Shown piece after piece: positions 40,101 to 48,738 of a stretch of DNA of 64,000 nt (position 1 is its first letter; every line of letters starts with the position of its first letter). Below the pieces are notes generated by a model. It had not been told where the DNA came from and ran no database searches. It saw only the letters and a list, made by a program, of their open reading frames with translations. The DNA lies in assembly GCF_013303125.1 (NCBI RefSeq), contig NZ_JABTTE010000005.1, positions 1 to 64,000 on the forward strand, in the 5' to 3' direction. The stretch comes from Calidifontibacillus erzurumensis. GTDB taxonomy: Bacteria; Bacillota; Bacilli; Bacillales; Bacillaceae_J. The translations under genes were made by a program, and so were the position numbers.

Positions 40101-40133
40101 TGTAAAAAAGGGGCAATTAGACCCCTTTTTTCT
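40101..40133. terminator. Bidirectional terminator between nadK and ytcI
   Basis: Stem AAAAAAGGGG / CCCCTTTTTT (40104-40131) with an 8-base loop. Confidence 0.85.
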
Positions 40134-40144
40134 TGTATTTTATT

Positions 40145-41725
40145 TTATTTCGTTTGTTTTTGGAATTCTCTTTGACGCAGCTCCACACGTCGAATTTTTC
40201 CTGACGTTGTCTTAGGCAATTCTTCAACAAATTCAATTTTCCGCGGATACTTATAAGGAGCTGTTAAGTTCTTAACGTGTTCTTGCAATTCTTGTACTAA
40301 TCCTTCTCGATTAGGATCTACGCCCTCTCTTAGAACGATGAAAGCTTTTACGACAGCACCGCGAATTTCATCTGGGCTTGCGACAACTGCACACTCTTTT
40401 ACAGCTGGGTGTTTAACTAATGCATCTTCAACTTCAAATGGTCCAATCGTATATCCCGAGCTAATAATGATGTCGTCGCTGCGGCCTTCAAACCAGAAAT
40501 AACCGTCTTCATCTTTTCTAGCACGGTCACCGGTAATATACCAATCTCCACGGAATTGCATCGCTGTCCGTTCTGGGTCTTTATAATAATGTTTAAATAA
40601 TGCCGGTGTTTCCCGATGAACAGCAATGTCTCCTACTTCTCCAACCCCGCATGGTTCGCCTTCATCATTGATAATCTCAACGCGATTGCCAGGAGTTGGT
40701 TTACCCATTGAACCAGGTTTCACTTCCATTCCCTCTAAAACGCCGACTAACAATGTATTCTCTGTTTGTCCATAACCGTCGCGAACAGTAATATTGAAAT
40801 ATTTTCTAAAAGTATCAATAACTTCTCTGTTCAACGGTTCACCCGCAGAAACAGCACTTCTGAGACCAGACAGTTTATAATCGCCAATATTGTTTACTTT
40901 CGCCATTACACGGTATTCTGTTGGCGTGCAGCATAGAACATTTATTTGATAATCTTGAAGCAATTGCAAATACTTATTAGGATCAAATTTTCCGTGATAA
41001 ACAAATCCTGTTGCGCCAGAACCTAACACGGAAACAAACGGACTCCAAATCCATTTTTGCCATCCTGGAGCAGCTGTTGCCCAAACGATATCATTCTCAC
41101 GGATACCAAGCCAACCGCTTGCTGCTGTCCGCAAATGAGCATAAGCCCACCCATGAGTATGGACAACTCCTTTTGGATTTCCAGTTGTTCCTGATGTATA
41201 TGACAAAAAGGCCATATCATCTGCTTTTGTATCAGCGATTTCGAGAAGATCACTAGCAGCTTCTTCTAATGAATTTAAATGCAGCCATCCTTCTGTTGGT
41301 TTGCCGATTACAAACTTAAGGAAATTAATATCATTAATTCGATCGAATTCGTTTACTAAACTATCAACGCTGATGACCGCTTTCATTTCGCCGTGTGTTA
41401 GACGATAGCGAATGTCTTTTTCGCGAAGCATCTCAGAACCTGGACTTACGGCAATACCGACTTTTAAGCACCCTAAATAAATGGCGTATGCATCAATCAA
41501 ACGAGGAACCATGATAATGACTTTATCGCCTTTTTGTAACCCCGCTTCAATTAAAGCGTTTCCAATTTTGTTTACTCGCTTCATTAAATCTACATATGTG
41601 ATTTCAGCTTTTTCGCCTTGCTCATTTTCCCATTTAATTGCAACCTTTTGAGGATCTACTGCAAAGCGCTCAACCTCTTGTACAATATTATAATATTCTG
41701 GTGCTAACAAATCTTCTCTCCGCAT
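40145..41725 (-). CDS. ytcI: AMP-forming acyl-CoA synthetase (YtcI / MbcS type)
   Basis: Ligase that activates a short or branched-chain fatty acid to its CoA ester. The 526-residue protein has the AMP-binding signature SYTSGTTGNPKGVVHTHG, the core GYGQTENT, YITGDRARKDEDGYFWF and the C-terminal KTTSGKIRR catalytic-lysine motif. It is shorter than AcsA (571 residues) and lacks the N-terminal acetyl-CoA synthetase extension, so acetate is not the likely main substrate. In B. subtilis ytcI lies next to sspA, as here. A GC-rich palindrome about 31 bases ahead of the start is a candidate operator. GGGGAGGAG is the ribosome site. Confidence 0.88.
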   Translation of the reverse strand: MRREDLLAPEYYNIVQEVERFAVDPQKVAIKWENEQGEKAEITYVDLMKRVNKIGNALIEAGLQKGDKVIIMVPRLIDAYAIYLGCLKVGIAVSPGSEMLREKDIRYRLTHGEMKAVISVDSLVNEFDRINDINFLKFVIGKPTEGWLHLNSLEEAASDLLEIADTKADDMAFLSYTSGTTGNPKGVVHTHGWAYAHLRTAASGWLGIRENDIVWATAAPGWQKWIWSPFVSVLGSGATGFVYHGKFDPNKYLQLLQDYQINVLCCTPTEYRVMAKVNNIGDYKLSGLRSAVSAGEPLNREVIDTFRKYFNITVRDGYGQTENTLLVGVLEGMEVKPGSMGKPTPGNRVEIINDEGEPCGVGEVGDIAVHRETPALFKHYYKDPERTAMQFRGDWYITGDRARKDEDGYFWFEGRSDDIIISSGYTIGPFEVEDALVKHPAVKECAVVASPDEIRGAVVKAFIVLREGVDPNREGLVQELQEHVKNLTAPYKYPRKIEFVEELPKTTSGKIRRVELRQREFQKQTK

Positions 41726-41756
41726 AAATGTCTCCTCCCCGCTAATTATTAATACC

Positions 41757-41768
41757 GAGCGGCCGCTC
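41757..41768. promoter_or_regulatory. Perfect GC-rich palindrome upstream of ytcI
   Basis: GAGCGGCCGCTC, a perfect 12-base palindrome in an otherwise AT-rich gap, centred about 38 bases from the ytcI start codon. Size, composition and place fit a repressor operator, perhaps of TetR type. The binding protein is unknown. Confidence 0.5.
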
Positions 41769-41889
41769 AGTTTCTTTGCGCAATCAATATGACTATGTTA
41801 ATAAAAAGCCTTATTATGATTGTACTAAAAACTTTAAATTTTTAGAATACAAATTTTCAACTTTTTTAAAAAAATAAAAATTTTTCAAT

Positions 41890-41921
41890 ATAAAAGGGAC
41901 AAGTCAAACCAACTTGTCCCA
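41890..41921 (-). terminator. Terminator of the SASP gene
   Basis: Perfect 9-bp stem GGGACAAGT / ACTTGTCCC (41896-41920), followed on the minus strand by TTTTAT. Confidence 0.8.
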
Positions 41922-41951
41922 AAAGCCATTCTTATTCATTTTTATTTTATA

Positions 41952-42167
41952 TTATTGCTGGCCTTGGAAACCAGCCATTTGCTGTTGAGCCATAGATACG
42001 AGGCGTTTAGTAATTTCTCCACCTACTGAACCGTTGGCACGAGATGTTGTGTCTGGTCCAAGATTTACTCCAAACTCTTGAGCAATCTCATATTTCATTT
42101 GGTCAAGAGCTTGTTGTACACCAGGAACTAACAATTGGTTGCTGCTATTGCTTCTTGCACTAGGCAT
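41952..42167 (-). CDS. sspA: Alpha/beta-type small acid-soluble spore protein
   Basis: DNA-binding spore protein of 71 residues that coats and protects DNA in the forespore and is degraded at germination. The family blocks are clear: [22 protein letters not shown] with the germination-protease cleavage region (YEIAQE), and [14 protein letters not shown]. The ATG at 42167 follows AAAGGAGGTG; longer in-frame readings run through the promoter. A sigma-G-like promoter sits just upstream and a terminator just downstream, so it is a single-gene forespore unit. sspA is used by position; the exact paralogue is not certain. Confidence 0.93.
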   Translation of the reverse strand: MPSARSNSSNQLLVPGVQQALDQMKYEIAQEFGVNLGPDTTSRANGSVGGEITKRLVSMAQQQMAGFQGQQ

Positions 42168-42198
42168 TTGCTTTTCACCTCCTTTGTTGGTGTGTTTA

Positions 42199-42228
42199 TA
42201 GAGTGTGAAAAAGCAAATGTTCTCATGC
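42199..42228 (-). promoter_or_regulatory. Sigma-G-like promoter of the SASP gene
   Basis: On the minus strand GCATG, 18-base spacer, CACTCTA. This fits the sigma-G pattern GHATR-N18-CATNHTA with one mismatch, about 30 bases ahead of the start codon. Confidence 0.65.
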
Positions 42229-42259
42229 ATAAAAGAAGCTGGTAATTGTTTGAAATCGT

Positions 42260-43477
42260 CTAAAATAAGTCTTGGAATTCGTTTTCTTTTTCTACCATCG
42301 TTGAATTTACATCAATCTCAATTGTTTCAGTTTCGTTAACCGCTTTTTCAATTAAATCTTCGATATTTTCTAATTTTGTCTCATAGTAATTGATACGATC
42401 TTTTTTCGGTTTTGTTTTTGGATCGGATGGAAGAAAAATTGTACAACAATCCTCATATGGACGTATTGAAATATCGAAAGTATCAATCTTTTTGGCAATA
42501 TCAATAATTTCCAACTTGTCCATAGCAATTAATGGCCTGATAATCGGATAATTTGTAACTTCATTTATCGCATGCATACTTTCAATTGTCTGACTGGCAA
42601 CTTGTCCTAAACTTTCACCTGTCGCAATAGCCAATGCGCCGTTTTTCTCCGCGATTCGAACTGCAATTCTTAACATCATGCGTCGCATCGCTGTCATCGT
42701 ATAGCTTGATGGAATGAATTTGTGAATTTCTTGCTGAATTTCTGTAAATGGAACGATATGAAGGCGGATTTTTCCTCCATAATTGGAAAGCTTGGCCGCT
42801 AAATCGAGCACTTTTTGCTTCGCTCGTTCATTTGTATACGGCGGACTATAAAAATGAACCGCTTCGATTTTTACGCCTCGTTTCATTGTCATATAACCAG
42901 CAACAGGACTATCAATTCCTCCTGATAGCATCAAAAGCGCTTTGCCATTTGTGCCTACAGGAAAACCTCCAGCTCCCTTTACCACTTTACTAGTAATAAA
43001 GGTCATCTCTCGTCGGACATCTATGCGAACATTCACATCAGGATTGTGAACATCAACTTTTAACCCTGGAACATTTTTTAATATATGACTGCCTACTAAA
43101 TGATTTAAATCTTGAGAAGTAATTGGAAATTCTTTATCACCACGTTTGGCAGTAATTTTAAATGTCCTTGCGTTCGTACCCGCTTCGAGAAATGCCGCTA
43201 AAGCTCCCTCTCTAATAGCTTCAAGCTCACTTTTTGTTTTAATAGCTAAACTAAAACTTTGGATCCCAAATACACCTTTTAGAATTTCCATTATCTTAAC
43301 ATGGTCTTCCCCATTTAAAACGATATAAATATGATCTCTAGTTCGATTAACTGTTATATTTGGAAAATCTTTTAACTTCTGTTTAATATTTTGTTTTAGT
43401 GCCTGCTCAAATCTTGAACGATTTCTCCTTTTCAGTGACATCTCACCATAACGTACTAAAATATGATCATATTCCAT
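42260..43477 (-). CDS. thiI: tRNA 4-thiouridine synthase ThiI
   Basis: Adenylates U8 of tRNA and transfers sulfur to make 4-thiouridine. The 405-residue protein has an N-terminal ferredoxin-like/THUMP region (about 1-165) and a PP-loop domain starting at [15 protein letters not shown]. The Bacillus form lacks the C-terminal rhodanese domain of E. coli ThiI, and this one also ends without it. It begins 5 bases after the cysteine desulfurase gene, its dedicated sulfur donor in B. subtilis. The conserved CCTIF motif holds paired cysteines. Confidence 0.96.
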   Translation of the reverse strand: MEYDHILVRYGEMSLKRRNRSRFEQALKQNIKQKLKDFPNITVNRTRDHIYIVLNGEDHVKIMEILKGVFGIQSFSLAIKTKSELEAIREGALAAFLEAGTNARTFKITAKRGDKEFPITSQDLNHLVGSHILKNVPGLKVDVHNPDVNVRIDVRREMTFITSKVVKGAGGFPVGTNGKALLMLSGGIDSPVAGYMTMKRGVKIEAVHFYSPPYTNERAKQKVLDLAAKLSNYGGKIRLHIVPFTEIQQEIHKFIPSSYTMTAMRRMMLRIAVRIAEKNGALAIATGESLGQVASQTIESMHAINEVTNYPIIRPLIAMDKLEIIDIAKKIDTFDISIRPYEDCCTIFLPSDPKTKPKKDRINYYETKLENIEDLIEKAVNETETIEIDVNSTMVEKENEFQDLF

Positions 43478-43482
43478 ACTTT

Positions 43483-44634
43483 TTACCCCATTACCTTTTG
43501 TAAATTAGAAATACTATTTGTTAATATGTCTAAAAATTGATCTACTTCTTCAATTGTATTATCATAAGAAAAACTAACGCGGATTGCACTTTTCGCCCTT
43601 TCTTCTCCTAAACCACAAGCCATCAATACCCGGCTTGGTTTAGAAAGCTTAGAAGAGCAAGCCGACTGACTGGAAACATATATATGGTGTTTACTTAAAT
43701 CTTGAATTAATACTTCTGGTTTCATATTTAAAACTGAAAAATTTATGATATGTGGTGCAGCCTTTTCTTTTTCCTCAGGCGTATTAATGATGACTCCATC
43801 TATTTTTTTAAGACCTTCAGATAGTCGCTCTTTTAATTGCCATAAATGTTCAATTCCACCACTATTTGCTTTTTCAAATGCTAAGCGAAGAGCTTTTGTC
43901 ATCGCAACGATACCTGGAGTATTTTCCGTCCCTGAGCGAATAGACATTTCTTGACCGCCTCCGCTTAAAAGCGGCGCAAGTTTAATTCCTTCACGAATAT
44001 ATAAAAGCCCTGTTCCTTTTAAAGCATGAAATTTATGCCCAGATATCGTACATAAATCGATGCCGGAATTTTTCAGCGATAAAGGAACTTTCGTAATTCC
44101 TTGAACATGATCAACATGAAATAATATTTTTGGATATTTTTTTAACAATTGTCCAACTTCTATAATCGGTTGTATCGCACCTAATTCATTATTAACATGT
44201 ATTAGCGACACTAATATCGTATCATCTCGCAACGAATTTTTTAATTGCTCAATCGAAATACGCCCTTTTTTGTCAACATCAAGGTATGTGACATCATACC
44301 CTAAAGATTCTAGTTGTTTAAATGCTTCTAAAACGGACGGATGTTCAACCGCTGATGTTATCAAATGTTTTCCGCGATTTCTGTACTCTATGGCAACACC
44401 TTTAATCGCCGCATTATTTCCTTCAGTTCCACCAGATGTAAAAATGACTTCCGATGGTTTTACTCCCAATAAAGAACTTGCCAGTATCCTTGATTGAGAT
44501 AACAATTTCTCCGCTTCACTACCTAATGAATGAAGAGAGGAAGGATTTCCAAAATATTTTTCACTAACTTTTAAATAAGCCTCAACCACTTCTTTATACG
44601 GTTTTGTTGTTGCACTATTGTCAAAATAAATCAT
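43483..44634 (-). CDS. nifZ: Cysteine desulfurase (NifZ/IscS2 type, partner of ThiI)
   Basis: PLP-dependent removal of sulfur from cysteine to feed ThiI. The 383-residue protein has the class V aminotransferase fold. Key parts are the opening MIYFDNSATTKPY, FTSGGTEGNNAAI, the PLP lysine in SGHKFHALKGTG, and the catalytic loop QSACSSK with its cysteine. The ATG at 44634 has TAGGTGAT upstream; a longer in-frame reading is rejected. The tight gap to thiI supports a role in tRNA thiolation rather than general Fe-S assembly. Confidence 0.92.
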   Translation of the reverse strand: MIYFDNSATTKPYKEVVEAYLKVSEKYFGNPSSLHSLGSEAEKLLSQSRILASSLLGVKPSEVIFTSGGTEGNNAAIKGVAIEYRNRGKHLITSAVEHPSVLEAFKQLESLGYDVTYLDVDKKGRISIEQLKNSLRDDTILVSLIHVNNELGAIQPIIEVGQLLKKYPKILFHVDHVQGITKVPLSLKNSGIDLCTISGHKFHALKGTGLLYIREGIKLAPLLSGGGQEMSIRSGTENTPGIVAMTKALRLAFEKANSGGIEHLWQLKERLSEGLKKIDGVIINTPEEKEKAAPHIINFSVLNMKPEVLIQDLSKHHIYVSSQSACSSKLSKPSRVLMACGLGEERAKSAIRVSFSYDNTIEEVDQFLDILTNSISNLQKVMG

Positions 44635-45009
44635 CGAATCACCTAAGTTTCGAATAATTTGCATTTACATATAATAGCACAAATATAGGTAAATTAAAAT
44701 AAAGTTAACATATTTCCCACATTTGGAGAACTTGTTGTTCGCAAGACGGATAGTTAGACCAACCATTCAATAGGTTGTTATTTTATTGAAATATCAAAAT
44801 ATAACGAAAAATCTTAAAACAAAATTAATCATTAAGAAATATAAATAGCCATATTACCTGATTTATGTATAAACAATTCAATCTTGTTAAACTTTTTGAA
44901 ATATTTAATTATTTTTTCGATATATCAATTATCATAAAATTATGATATGATGTATAAAGTTGTGTTTATTTTAATTATTGAAAGATTTAAGCAAATAGGG
45001 GGTTTTATT
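44635..45009. other. Intergenic region between nifZ and brnQ
   Basis: No gene is seen in these 375 bases. They hold the start region of both divergent genes, a weak CAACC/GGTTG hairpin at about 44757-44776 and the inverted repeat listed separately. I looked for a CodY box and did not find a good match. Confidence 0.6.
44930..44947. promoter_or_regulatory. Inverted repeat upstream of brnQ
   Basis: TATCATAA-AA-TTATGATA, 8-base perfect arms with a 2-base centre, about 63 bases ahead of the brnQ start. It may be an operator. The binding protein is unknown. Confidence 0.4.
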
Positions 45010-46350
45010 TTGTCTTTTAAGCATACATTATCAATCGGTTTGATGTTGTTCGCTTTATTTTTCGGTGCAGGAAATATGATTTTTCCACCGCTCCTTGGAC
45101 AAGCTGCAGGTACCAATATATGGCCGGCTGTTTTGGGATTTTTAATGACGGGGGTTGGCTTGCCATTATTGGGTATTACAGCAATTGCTATTAGCGGTGG
45201 CGATTTAGAAAAACTTGCTTCCCGTGTGCATCCAATTTTCGCAATTGTTTTTACAATTGTTTTATATTTATCAATCGGACCAATTTTTGCAATTCCAAGA
45301 ACAGGTACAGTTGCCTTCGAAATTGGTGCTGCACCACTCTTGCCAACTGAAATTGCTTCTTCAAGTATGAGCCTATTTATTTATACAATTATCTTCTTTG
45401 GTTTAACACTATGGCTTTCGCTTAACCCATCAAAATTAGTTGATAGTATTGGAAAAATTTTAACACCAGCACTGCTTATTACAATTGCCATATTAGTTGT
45501 GCAAGCATTTATTAATCCAATGGGACCACTTTCTACACCAGGAGAAGCATATGAATCAGCACCTTTTTTTAAAGGTTTTATAGAAGGATATCTTACTTTA
45601 GACGCTCTTGCAGCTTTAGTATTTGGTATTGTAGTAATCAATGCAGTGAAAGAAGTTGGAGTTACAGATTATAAAAAAATTGCATCTGCAACGATTAAAG
45701 CAGGGGTTATAGCCGCCTTAGGTTTAATGCTTGTTTATATTTCTTTGGCCTATTTGGGAGCTACTAGTCCTTCGGTTGTTGGTAATGTCGATAATGGAGG
45801 ACAAATTCTTTCCAAATCAGCAGCTTATTATTATGGAGCAGCAGGAAATATCGTGTTGGGCTTAGCAATTACACTTGCTTGTTTAACTACTTCAGTAGGC
45901 TTAGTAACATCTTGTTCGGAATATTTTCATAAAATTTGGCCTAAATTTAGCTATCGACAATATGCAGTTATAATATCCATTATTAGTATGTTAATTGCAA
46001 ATGTAGGTTTAACACAGCTAATTAATCTATCTTTACCTGTTTTATTAGTTATTTATCCAATCGCTATTACAATGGTATTTCTCGCATTCTTAAATAATTT
46101 CTTTAATGGATCTCGTTATGTTTATATCGGGGGCGTCATCGGTACAGCTCTTGTCAGCGTTTGGGATGGTCTTGTCTATAGTGGTATTGCAGGCGAGAAG
46201 GTGAAACAAATTTTATCAGTTCTATTGCCATTATATAACGAAGGAGTAGGCTGGATCGTTCCTGCTTTAATCGGTATTGCCATCGGTTATTTATTTTCAT
46301 TCAAGGAAAAAAAGCAACAAAAAATACAGAAATATAAAAAAGTATCGTAA
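45010..46350 (+). CDS. brnQ: Branched-chain amino acid:cation symporter (BrnQ/BraB)
   Basis: Membrane transporter for leucine, isoleucine and valine driven by a cation gradient. The 446-residue protein has about twelve membrane segments and the family opening MLFALFFGAGNMIFPPLLGQ. The TTG at 45010 is chosen: AGGGGG lies 7 bases upstream and the peptide then begins MSFKHTLSIG, matching the family. A reading from the ATG at 44947 adds 21 atypical residues. It stands alone on the plus strand, as braB does in B. subtilis between nifZ and ezrA. Confidence 0.9.
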   Translation: MSFKHTLSIGLMLFALFFGAGNMIFPPLLGQAAGTNIWPAVLGFLMTGVGLPLLGITAIAISGGDLEKLASRVHPIFAIVFTIVLYLSIGPIFAIPRTGTVAFEIGAAPLLPTEIASSSMSLFIYTIIFFGLTLWLSLNPSKLVDSIGKILTPALLITIAILVVQAFINPMGPLSTPGEAYESAPFFKGFIEGYLTLDALAALVFGIVVINAVKEVGVTDYKKIASATIKAGVIAALGLMLVYISLAYLGATSPSVVGNVDNGGQILSKSAAYYYGAAGNIVLGLAITLACLTTSVGLVTSCSEYFHKIWPKFSYRQYAVIISIISMLIANVGLTQLINLSLPVLLVIYPIAITMVFLAFLNNFFNGSRYVYIGGVIGTALVSVWDGLVYSGIAGEKVKQILSVLLPLYNEGVGWIVPALIGIAIGYLFSFKEKKQQKIQKYKKVS

Positions 46351-46368
46351 ACATAAATGTAAAAAAGC

Positions 46369-46425
46369 TGCCTCTAATCTGTAATTTGAAGGACAAGGTA
46401 ATGTCCTTTATAATTAACTGAGGCA
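46369..46425. repeat. Nested inverted repeat downstream of brnQ
   Basis: Outer arms TGCCTC (46369-46374) / GAGGCA (46420-46425) enclose inner arms AAGGAC (46389-46394) / GTCCTT (46403-46408), with AATT near the middle on both sides. No T run follows. It may be a structured RNA end, a decayed mobile-element tip or a leader of the next small ORF. Confidence 0.45.
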
Positions 46426-46459
46426 TATTGACATTGAATATTCTGTGCAGGAAATAATA

Positions 46460-46639
46460 ATGGAGTACATCACTGTTTATAGTGGTGTATTTTTTGTTTT
46501 TAGACATTTAAAGATCTCAATTTTTGACTACGATTTCATTAGTGCTGAAGTTTATGCTGAATGTGATAATGAAGAAAGAGTGTTTCAGGAAGTGGATCAG
46601 ATGTACCGAAAATATCTGTGGGTTAGATCCGAGGGATAA
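46460..46639 (+). CDS. Hypothetical 59-residue protein
   Basis: Short ORF with an AGGAAA site ahead of its ATG. The product is acidic, without a signal peptide, and looks like part of a small alpha/beta fold: alternating strand-like residues (YITVYSGVFFVF), then DYDFISAEVYAEC and a charged helix ending WVRSEG. I do not recognise the family. It could be a real small gene or the remnant of a longer one; the terminator that follows serves it and ezrA. An in-frame ATG five codons earlier is possible. Confidence 0.35.
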   Translation: MEYITVYSGVFFVFRHLKISIFDYDFISAEVYAECDNEERVFQEVDQMYRKYLWVRSEG

Positions 46640-46740
46640 AATTTGTTCACTCAAAATAAAGAAAAAGTAAATTTATTTAATAAAAACGGCTCTTGAAGTA
46701 ACGTAGACGACAGGTTTTGTTGTAGTAGAAACAATATGTA

Positions 46741-46786
46741 AAAAAAGATAGATAAAACAGGTAATTTTCTGCTTATCTATCTTTTG
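46741..46786. terminator. Bidirectional terminator upstream of the ezrA 3' end
   Basis: Perfect 13-bp stem AAAAGATAGATAA / TTATCTATCTTTT (46743-46785) with a 17-base loop. Confidence 0.8.
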
Positions 46787-46851
46787 ATCCCTTACAAGTC
46801 CGATTTTACTTTCGGGATTTCATTTTTATAAATTTTTTAACGGAAGCTTTA

Positions 46852-48546
46852 TTAAATCGAACGGCTCTTCATAAGCTCTTCAACTTTTTTTAAAGCACCT
46901 GGCTCCACTTCTTCGAGAGCCGTTGCAGCTTGTTCCAGTGCCAAATCATAGTCATACATCCGGAAAATTTGTTCCGCTTCTAACAATTGCGCTGCTAGAA
47001 CTGGATTTTTACTCCGGTAACGATTGCCATACTGGATAATTTGTTCTACTAGCATGGCTTTTTCAACCATTTCTACTGTTTGTTCATGAACTTTATTGAC
47101 AGCATTTTGCGCTTCTTCGAGCAAGTTATTTACGGCATACATATCAAGCGGTGTTTCTTCAAGTTTATAAGAGACAGCTTTTAAATTAGCTTCTGCCGTC
47201 TCAAAAGCCTTAAGTAAATTGACAGGCAGCCCCGGTAAATGATTCTTTCTAATTAACGCTCTTGCCTCAACGAGAATCTTTTTCATTTGAGCAATCTTCT
47301 CTTTCGCTTCTCTTTCATCTTTTCTGAGCGTATGCATCATTTCGGAAAACTGTATGTACAATTCATTAATACTTTTAATATTCCCTTTTATTTCTTCCAT
47401 TTCTTCACGAAGTTTTGTTGCCGGTTCCATATTTTCCTCAATTCTTCTTAGCAAATCTTCATATTTGGCAACCGTTTGGGCAACTTTTTTCTCAATTTTA
47501 CGTTGGTCTTCCAAATCTTTATCTTTCAGATGATATATTTGTTGTACACTTTCAGACTCCATTTTTGCTTGTTCCGCTTGATCTTCAATTTCATTAATAA
47601 GAGGTTGAAGCATTGGTGTTTCTTTCGTAACGATTTGTTTAGCAATAGCTTCTTTTTCTAAGCAATCATAAATTTGCTCAATCCGTTCTTGAATATCGGC
47701 AATTCCTTCCTTCGCTTCGGCGATATCGTTTTGCTCAATTTTTCTTAAATAAGTAATAATTTCCCCTTCAATTTTTTCCAATTCTTTATCAATTTCGAGA
47801 TGGTCAATCATATACCCCGCTTGAATCATCTCTTCTTTGCCATTTTTAAGATCTTGTATTTGCGAAGGAAGCTGTTGGTGGCAATATGAAAGGAGCTTTG
47901 GTATTTCATCAATTTTCCATGCAATATTTTCTAATTCGCTTCGGATTTTAAGGACAATTTCCCGTGCTTCTAAATAGTTTCCGCCTTTTGTTGCCTCATC
48001 AAATTGATGAAACATATCAACAATATCTTCTAAATTTTTTTCCAGTTGTATAATCGCACTTCCAAATGAGTGTCTTGAAACGAGCAAAATTTTTCTCTGT
48101 TCCTTAAGCAACCCTTTCAGTTCTTCAATCTCTACTTTGTTTTTTTCCTCGCTTCCAATTAGCTCTTGCAATTCTTCCAATATATTCGCTATTTTCTTTT
48201 CGATTTCTTCAAGAATGGACCGGATTTGGCGATTAATTTGATTCGCTTTTTTAAATCGGTATCGATCGGCTGCTTCCTCAGCTTCAAATAATAAGTCATC
48301 AATCGCTGGAAGTTCATTCGTAACGATTTCATCCCAAGTAACCCGCCAAGATTCAAATTTTTCTTCCGTCTGACCAGTCATATTTAATTGCTTTACTTTC
48401 GCAATTTCATCCGTTACAGGTTCATTCAATATTCGCAGTTTCCAACTTTCTAATCGATCTACTTCAGCATAAATTTTCTTTCTTTTTAAAAATCCGTAAA
48501 CGATGATTGCTACTAATAGTAGTATTATTATCAACAGGTACTCCAT
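46852..48546 (-). CDS. ezrA: Septation ring formation regulator EzrA
   Basis: Membrane-anchored negative regulator of FtsZ ring formation that also links FtsZ to cell-wall enzymes. The 564-residue length matches the family. One N-terminal membrane segment (about 3-20) is followed by a very long cytoplasmic coiled-coil region with spectrin-like repeats rich in Glu, Lys and Leu. The conserved QNR-type patch at the C-terminus is near RYRSKNPVLAAQLLEAEQIF. AAGGGG precedes the ATG. It is divergent from hisJ. Confidence 0.95.
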   Translation of the reverse strand: MEYLLIIILLLVAIIVYGFLKRKKIYAEVDRLESWKLRILNEPVTDEIAKVKQLNMTGQTEEKFESWRVTWDEIVTNELPAIDDLLFEAEEAADRYRFKKANQINRQIRSILEEIEKKIANILEELQELIGSEEKNKVEIEELKGLLKEQRKILLVSRHSFGSAIIQLEKNLEDIVDMFHQFDEATKGGNYLEAREIVLKIRSELENIAWKIDEIPKLLSYCHQQLPSQIQDLKNGKEEMIQAGYMIDHLEIDKELEKIEGEIITYLRKIEQNDIAEAKEGIADIQERIEQIYDCLEKEAIAKQIVTKETPMLQPLINEIEDQAEQAKMESESVQQIYHLKDKDLEDQRKIEKKVAQTVAKYEDLLRRIEENMEPATKLREEMEEIKGNIKSINELYIQFSEMMHTLRKDEREAKEKIAQMKKILVEARALIRKNHLPGLPVNLLKAFETAEANLKAVSYKLEETPLDMYAVNNLLEEAQNAVNKVHEQTVEMVEKAMLVEQIIQYGNRYRSKNPVLAAQLLEAEQIFRMYDYDLALEQAATALEEVEPGALKKVEELMKSRSI

Positions 48547-48738
48547 AGATGCCCCTTACTCCTTCATTCGATTTCATATAATAATCTATCATGATTTCAT
48601 TGTTCGAAGGTAACAGTTTGATTATGAACAAATAAATTAAAAATTCGAAGTATACTCTTTCATTGCTTTTATGATAACATGTAAACAAAAATTTTGCCCA
48701 AATTTTTTCAAAAAAATACAGAAAAATGGAGGACAGTA

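Noticed and set aside
44635-45009. CodY box ahead of brnQ
   Set aside because: No sequence close to AATTTTCWGAAAATT was found.
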